DNA of 6,189 nucleotides from Reyranella sp. (lineage in GTDB: Bacteria; Pseudomonadota; Alphaproteobacteria; Reyranellales; Reyranellaceae). The translations under genes and the position numbers were made by a program. Below are positions 4,694 through 6,189 of the stretch, in pieces; positions within the stretch are counted from its first letter, which is position 1, and each line of letters begins with the position of its first letter. Location: assembly GCA_030681635.1 (NCBI GenBank), contig JAUXRT010000695.1, forward strand, positions 1-6,189, in the 5' to 3' direction. The notes under the pieces were generated by a model. It worked only from the letters and a program-made list of their open reading frames with translations. It did no database searches and was not told the DNA's origin.

Positions 4694-6189
4694 GCGCGGT
4701 TGCGGGCGGCGATAGGAGAGCGCCTCGGCGATATGCAGGCGGCGCACCGACCCGGAGCCGTCGAGATCGGCCAGCGTGCGCGCAACCCGCAAGGTGCGGT
4801 GCCAGGCACGCGCCGAGAGGCCGAGGCGTTCAGCGGCGCGCGTCAGCAACGCCCGGCCCTCGGCGTCGGGCTCGGCGATGGCGGCCAGCAGGGCGCCGTC
4901 GGTATCGGCATTGCAGCGCGCCTTGGACCAGCCGCGTGCCCTGTCCGACAGCAGGCCGGCAGCGGGATCGGCTTCGACCGCTAAAAGCTTGCCCTTGCGA
5001 TCGAGTTCGGCCAACCGCTCGCGCTGGACCGCGCGCGCCGCCGCCACCCGCGCCGCGACATCGGCCGAGTTTTCGGCCGGCGGCGGCAGCGCCAGATCGG
5101 CGGCACCCACCGCCGGCACATCGATGCAGAGGTCGATACGGTCGAGCAGCGGCCCCGAGAGCTTGCCCTGGTAGTCGACACCGCAGCGCGGCGCGCGGCC
5201 ACAGGCCCGCGACGGCTCCATCAGATGACCGCAGCGGCAAGGGTTCATCGCCGCCACGAGCTGGAAGCGCGCCGGATAGGTGACGTGGGCATTGGCGCGC
5301 GCCACGGTCACGCGACCCGATTCTAGCGGCTGGCGCAGCGCTTCCAGGCTGGCCCGGTTGAACTCCGGCAATTCATCCAGGAACAACACGCCATGGTGGG
5401 CGAGCGAAACTTCGCCCGGCCGGACGCGCTGGCCGCCGCCGATCAGGGCCTGCAGGGTCGCCGAATGATGGGGGTCGCGGAAATTGCGGCGGCGGCTCAG
5501 CTTGCCTTCGGTGAGATCGCCGGCCAGCGACCGCACCATAGAAGCTTCCAGCGCTTCGTCGGGTTCGAGCGGCGGCAGCAGGCCGGGCAGCCGCGCCGCC
5601 AGCATCGACTTGCCCGAGCCGGGCGGGCCGATCATCAGGAGGTTGTGGCCGCCGGCCGCGGCCACCTCGAGCACGCGCTTGGCGCTTTCCTGGCCCTTGA
5701 TTTCCGCGAGGTCGGGATAGACGGATCGGTCCTCGGCGATCAGCGCCTCTGGTGCTGCCAGGGTCTGCTGGCCGCGCAGGTGATTGATCAAGGCGAGCAA
5801 CGAGGGTGCGGCGACGATCGAGGGTCGGTCGGAGTCATCGGACTCGAAGCCGCCCCCAAATCCACCCCACGCGGCCTCGCCGCCGCACACCGCGGGGCAG
5901 ATCAGGCCGCGCCCGGACGAGGCCGCGGCGATGGCCGCCGGCAGCACGCCCGGCACCCGGCTCAGCGAGCCATCCAGCGCCAGCTCCCCCAGCACCACGA
6001 AATCATCCAGGCATTCACGGGTCAGCACGCCCATGGCGGCGAGCAGCGCCAGCGCGATCGGCAGGTCGTAGTGGCTGCCTTCCTTGGCAAGATCGGCCGG
6101 CGAGAGGTTGACCGAGATGCGCTGCGGCGGGAGCGCCAGGCCCAGCGCCCGGAGTGCCGCCCGCACCCGCTCGCGGCTTTCACCCACCG
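4676..6189 (-). CDS. comM: ComM/YifB family Mg-chelatase-like AAA+ ATPase, N-terminus beyond window
   Basis: About 504 codons are present. The GTG at 6187 is the internal Val of the conserved VGESRERVRAAL segment, so the gene runs off the right edge; by comparison with E. coli YifB roughly 40-45 residues are missing. Counting that Val as 1: the N-terminal ChlI-like domain includes INLSPADLAKEGSHYDLPIA-type sequence (25-45). Walker A is GPPGSGKS (187-194) and Walker B is GVLFLDE (266-272). Cys317, Cys319, Cys329 and Cys335 form a zinc-finger-like cluster. GPLLDRIDL (345-353) carries the probable arginine finger, and the C-terminal helix RAWHRTLRVARTLADL (460-475) is family-typical. In Vibrio, ComM is a hexameric helicase promoting branch migration of incoming DNA during natural transformation; it is widely kept in non-competent bacteria too. 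A Gly/Asp/Ser-rich stretch at about 108-120 looks longer than usual. It is unrelated to the catabolic genes. Confidence 0.93.
   Translation of the reverse strand, partial: VGESRERVRAALRALGLALPPQRISVNLSPADLAKEGSHYDLPIALALLAAMGVLTRECLDDFVVLGELALDGSLSRVPGVLPAAIAAASSGRGLICPAVCGGEAAWGGFGGGFESDDSDRPSIVAAPSLLALINHLRGQQTLAAPEALIAEDRSVYPDLAEIKGQESAKRVLEVAAAGGHNLLMIGPPGSGKSMLAARLPGLLPPLEPDEALEASMVRSLAGDLTEGKLSRRRNFRDPHHSATLQALIGGGQRVRPGEVSLAHHGVLFLDELPEFNRASLEALRQPLESGRVTVARANAHVTYPARFQLVAAMNPCRCGHLMEPSRACGRAPRCGVDYQGKLSGPLLDRIDLCIDVPAVGAADLALPPPAENSADVAARVAAARAVQRERLAELDRKGKLLAVEADPAAGLLSDRARGWSKARCNADTDGALLAAIAEPDAEGRALLTRAAERLGLSARAWHRTLRVARTLADLDGSGSVRRLHIAEALSYRRPQPRAALAA

Noticed and set aside
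6185..6187. GTG at the right edge as the ComM start codon.
   Set aside because: It encodes the conserved internal Val of the VGESRERV segment; family members have about 40 more residues before it, so the gene continues beyond the window.

Overview
The window is strongly GC-rich, densely coded DNA with G/C-biased third codon positions. Its gene families (a COG4663-type TRAP binding protein with a Tat signal, a GFA-fold protein, an alphaproteobacterial-looking ComM/YifB) fit an environmental alphaproteobacterium, perhaps Rhodospirillales or Hyphomicrobiales. That placement is inferred from protein character only. I see no mobile element, CRISPR array, tRNA or rRNA, and there is no gene-free stretch longer than about 115 bases.

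Layout. (1) Positions 2-635, plus strand: the last 66 codons of an FAD-linked oxidase with the HHH signature of the alkyl-DHAP synthase/glycolate oxidase-like group, followed after 25 nt by a complete GFA (CENP-V/Mss4-like) zinc protein. (2) Positions 656-3644, minus strand: a three-gene cluster read right to left, consisting of a GntR-like LacI-family regulator, an SDR built on the 3-hydroxybutyrate dehydrogenase scaffold, and a Tat-exported TRAP solute-binding protein. (3) Positions 3759-4655, plus strand: a beta-hydroxyacid dehydrogenase (6PGDH/HIBADH superfamily) divergent from the regulator. (4) Positions 4676-6189, minus strand: ComM/YifB, a housekeeping AAA+ protein whose N-terminus lies beyond the right edge.

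The most informative signal is regulatory. A 14-bp pseudo-palindrome with a central CG, typical of LacI-family operators, lies in the divergent promoter region (3707-3720, TGGTAGCGATACCA). It recurs with 13 of 14 bases identical in the only sizeable gap inside the minus-strand cluster, just before the TRAP gene (1795-1808; minus strand TGATAGCGATACCA). At the first site the candidate -10 boxes of the two divergent promoters overlap, and the operator covers the predicted start region of one promoter and the spacer of the other. This supports a small regulon: the LacI-type protein controls itself, the SDR, the beta-hydroxyacid dehydrogenase and the TRAP receptor.

Taken together, regions 2 and 3 look like an uptake and oxidation module for a small hydroxy, keto or sugar acid: a receptor captures the acid in the periplasm and two NAD(P)-dependent dehydrogenases act on it or its products. 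The substrate is unknown. The SDR keeps the catalytic residues of 3-hydroxybutyrate dehydrogenase but not its carboxylate-binding residues, so an automatic 3-hydroxybutyrate dehydrogenase label would probably be wrong. The TRAP membrane subunits are not in the window.
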